From assembly GCA_945910005.1 (NCBI GenBank), contig OX246746.1, positions 20,061,316 through 20,125,315 on the forward strand: DNA of 64,000 nt, written 5' to 3'. The notes under the pieces are model-generated. The model did not search any database. It worked only from the letters and a program-made list of their open reading frames with translations, and had not been told where the DNA came from. The DNA comes from Isoperla grammatica (taxonomy: Eukaryota > Arthropoda > Insecta > Plecoptera > Perlodidae). Below are positions 62,105 to 64,000 of this stretch, one piece after another. The stretch's first letter is position 1, and each line of letters starts with the position of its first letter. The translations under genes were made by a program, and so were the position numbers.

Positions 62105-62185
62105 GTGCCTTATGCGGGATTCGAACCCGCGTCCCTAGGAGCTGTTCGCTTATGACCTAGCCATGCACCGTGGACGGCCCCTGAA
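62105..62185 (-). mobile_element. tRNA-like head, family 2
   Basis: On the minus strand an A-box-like segment (GTGCATGGCTAGGTCATAAG) and a B box (GGGTTCGAATCCC) end GCATAAGGCAC. The same 3' end appears at 14560-14620 and, diverged, at 9690-9770. Reads as a SINE head or tRNA pseudogene; no functional tRNA fold. Confidence 0.55.
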
Positions 62186-62486
62186 AGAGTATAATTATTG
62201 TTGCTTATCCTTGTGGAATATGACACTGTAACCACAAAGATGACAAAATGTGGCCACACAACCAGATTAAATAAAAATATGTACGATATTCTCAGCACCA
62301 AAAACACATGAGTCGTGCTCATTGAGTCATTTCCCTTTGGACGAACAAACTGTTCCACAAGAGATGTGGTATGACATAATAATTGTCATAACCCTAATTA
62401 ATTAATATAATTAAAACACGGTAGTTCTAGGCGGGACTCTCGCTGGTCACGAATTCGGGACACGAAATAATATTTCATAGGAATAC

Positions 62487-62957
62487 CTGTTATAGGGTGC
62501 ACACCAGCTTTTAACCGATGTGCCCCTGTTCAGGTGACTAACCATGGTAGGGTGTTTGGGATGAAATGTCCAAGGGCTGTTGGGCCACCCTATAGCCAGA
62601 CTGGTCAAGGAGGATAAGTCAGACGAAGTGCAGTCCATACCCCAATCCCCTTTCCTCCCCTTTCCCCTTTCCCCACGCGCCCTCCTACTTGCCCCTTTAC
62701 TCCAAAGAGCCCCCAATTTCATCTTCATTATCACCCACTCATCGTCTTGATTAGCCAAGTTGCAAAAATATAAGACGTTAAGCCCAAATATCAATCTCTC
62801 TAAGGGCTGCTATTGAGACTCAATCCCTGTATTCGTGTTTATGACTGCGGAAAACCTCGGCATAAAACTTCAGTCAGGATTGCGGCGGTGGCCGAAATCG
62901 AACCGGCGACCTCCCAAATTAGAACCCTGCGTGTTACCGCTGAGCCACCTCTGCAGA
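62487..62957 (-). mobile_element. SINE family 1 copy, interrupted by another element
   Basis: Two parts of one minus-strand copy: 62487-62579 (3' body, TATAGGGTGCACACCAGC) and 62802-62957 (head, AATCGAACCGGCGACCTCCC). The 222-bp insert carries its own 8-bp duplication AAGGGCTG. The nesting shows relative age: family 1 here is older than the insert. Confidence 0.85.
62580..62801. mobile_element. Second SINE-like element nested in SINE family 1
   Basis: A 222-bp insert flanked by AAGGGCTG at 62572-62579 and 62802-62809. It is pyrimidine-rich in the middle (CCCCTTTCCTCCCC-like) and ends AAGACGTTAAGCCCAAATA, resembling the 3' end at 35150-35200. No tRNA boxes recognised. Confidence 0.65.
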
Positions 62958-63721
62958 CGCGACGCGAGAGAGTCAGGAATAGTTAGTTGTATTGTATGAC
63001 CTCCATCCTACTGACAGACAGAGACAGTCATAGCTCGTGGCGCCGTCCGTCATATCAGCGTTCGGAGAAACACGCTGATGATGATTCACATAAACATTTC
63101 GGAAGAAGGTCATCGCTATCATTAACATATTTTCTCACATTCGCTAACATTATGGATTCCGATCTCACTCTCCGTCTCCTCCGACGTCTTGTTAGATGGC
63201 ATCCGGGTAATGTTGGTGGAATAATAATCATTTGCTTTGCTTCAACAACACATCATGGTACATAAGACAGAGCTAAACTTGTACCAACGTAACAAAGTCT
63301 CATGCTTACGAAAATAAATAACCAACGACCAATAGTACCAACTTAATTTTATTCTTCTTTGTTTCCAACCATGTACTTAAACACTACACATCCATTAGGG
63401 GTATTTACGACTGTATGTTGGAGACCTGGAAATTTCTAACACAAAGGGCGTGACAAACGACGCTTGTGCACGTCCTACTATAAGCGGAATATCGTCTTTA
63501 CGAATTTGTGATAGAAAGCAAGGAATGTGTTGGTTTTCGATGGAACAGCGTGCATGAAATGGGCAGTGGATAAGGATCTGAGGTCGGTGTGTCATTGTCG
63601 ACAATGAAAGGGGTTTTTATTGGATAGATAGACAGACAGACACTGCGCTATATTCTCAATCAGAGCGAGTTATTGTCACTTGAGGACTGATTTCTAAACA
63701 CTTAGAAGGGGAGTGGAAACA
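62958..63721. other. No gene recognised
   Basis: Open frames of up to 92 codons lack similarity or splice support; (GACA)n-like patch near 63625-63640. Confidence 0.45.
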
Positions 63722-64000
63722 CCAGTGATGGGTGGGAACTTTTTTTAAGGAACGCGTTCCTTTTGTAATTAAAGGAACTTTAAAAACACAGGCTCTTAAT
63801 TTCGGGGAGAAAAGTTCCTTCCATCCATGTTATGAAGAATTTATAATAATCCACATTCGGATGTACATTCCAGCTACATTTGAAAAACAGTTACGATATT
63901 CGGAGAACTAGAATATTAAACCAATTAAAGTTCCTTCAATTTTTCGAGAAGTTGATAAAAACTGCCATAGATAGTAAAGTTTGTTTCTTCACCATTAGAT
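63722..64000. mobile_element. hAT-like terminus, cut by the window end
   Basis: CCAGTGATGGGTGGGAACTT, then alternating AAGGAACG and GTTCCTT motifs, looks like the start of a hAT-type element. The right end lies outside the window. Confidence 0.45.

Overview
This is a window of an arthropod-like animal nuclear genome, gene-poor and heavy with transposons. There are no bacterial-style operons; genes are split by spliceosomal introns (GT..AG). The best taxonomic clue is the minus-strand gene at 41.2-51.2 kb. Its N-terminus (MGG...SKRSVDI), its MARCKS-type basic domain ([11 protein letters not shown]) and an amphipathic RII-binding helix resemble arthropod Akap200. A short CCTAA run (9.12 kb), the arthropod telomere unit, agrees weakly. 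I cannot say whether it is an insect or a crustacean.

Three protein-coding loci are supported. (1) DTD1, D-aminoacyl-tRNA deacylase, + strand, 32,884-35,732: three exons join in frame to a complete 149-residue protein. (2) An Akap200/MARCKS-like A-kinase anchor protein, - strand, 51,230-41,234: five coding exons, all phase 0, 490 residues, preceded by a spliced non-coding leader. (3) A first coding exon on the - strand at 30,385-30,296 encodes a type II signal anchor resembling polypeptide GalNAc-transferase 2; its remaining exons were not found. DTD1 and this exon are divergent, about 2.5 kb apart. A fourth possible gene start (MSNGHEVNN plus a splice donor) sits twice, mirrored, in an 861-bp palindrome at 38.4-39.3 kb.

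Layout. 1-30 kb: no convincing gene, but SINEs, foldback/MITE elements, hAT-like elements, very long tetranucleotide arrays and many poly(G) runs. 30-36 kb: the divergent GALNT2-like exon and DTD1. 36-39.3 kb: two abutting Harbinger-type elements (one with a broken transposase fragment), a LINE 3' end and the palindrome. 41-57.5 kb: the Akap200-like gene, its introns filled by at least three hAT-type elements with 8-bp target duplications, a pogo-like fragment, a SINE and a TTA-flanked MITE. 57.7-64 kb: SINEs (one nested inside another), a roughly 700-bp (TTTA)n array and a hAT-like terminus cut by the window end.

The three host genes share no pathway: DTD1 proofreads D-aminoacyl-tRNAs, the anchor protein would tether PKA near membrane and actin, and the GALNT-like protein would start O-glycosylation in the Golgi. 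The unifying feature is mobile DNA: at least four SINE-like families, TA-flanked and TTA/TAA-flanked MITEs, hAT elements and a LINE. Most unusual are the head-to-head SINE palindrome, a small spliced reading frame inside a hAT element, the palindromic duplicated first exon, and islands of TAGGCCTA that appear just downstream of first-exon splice donors.
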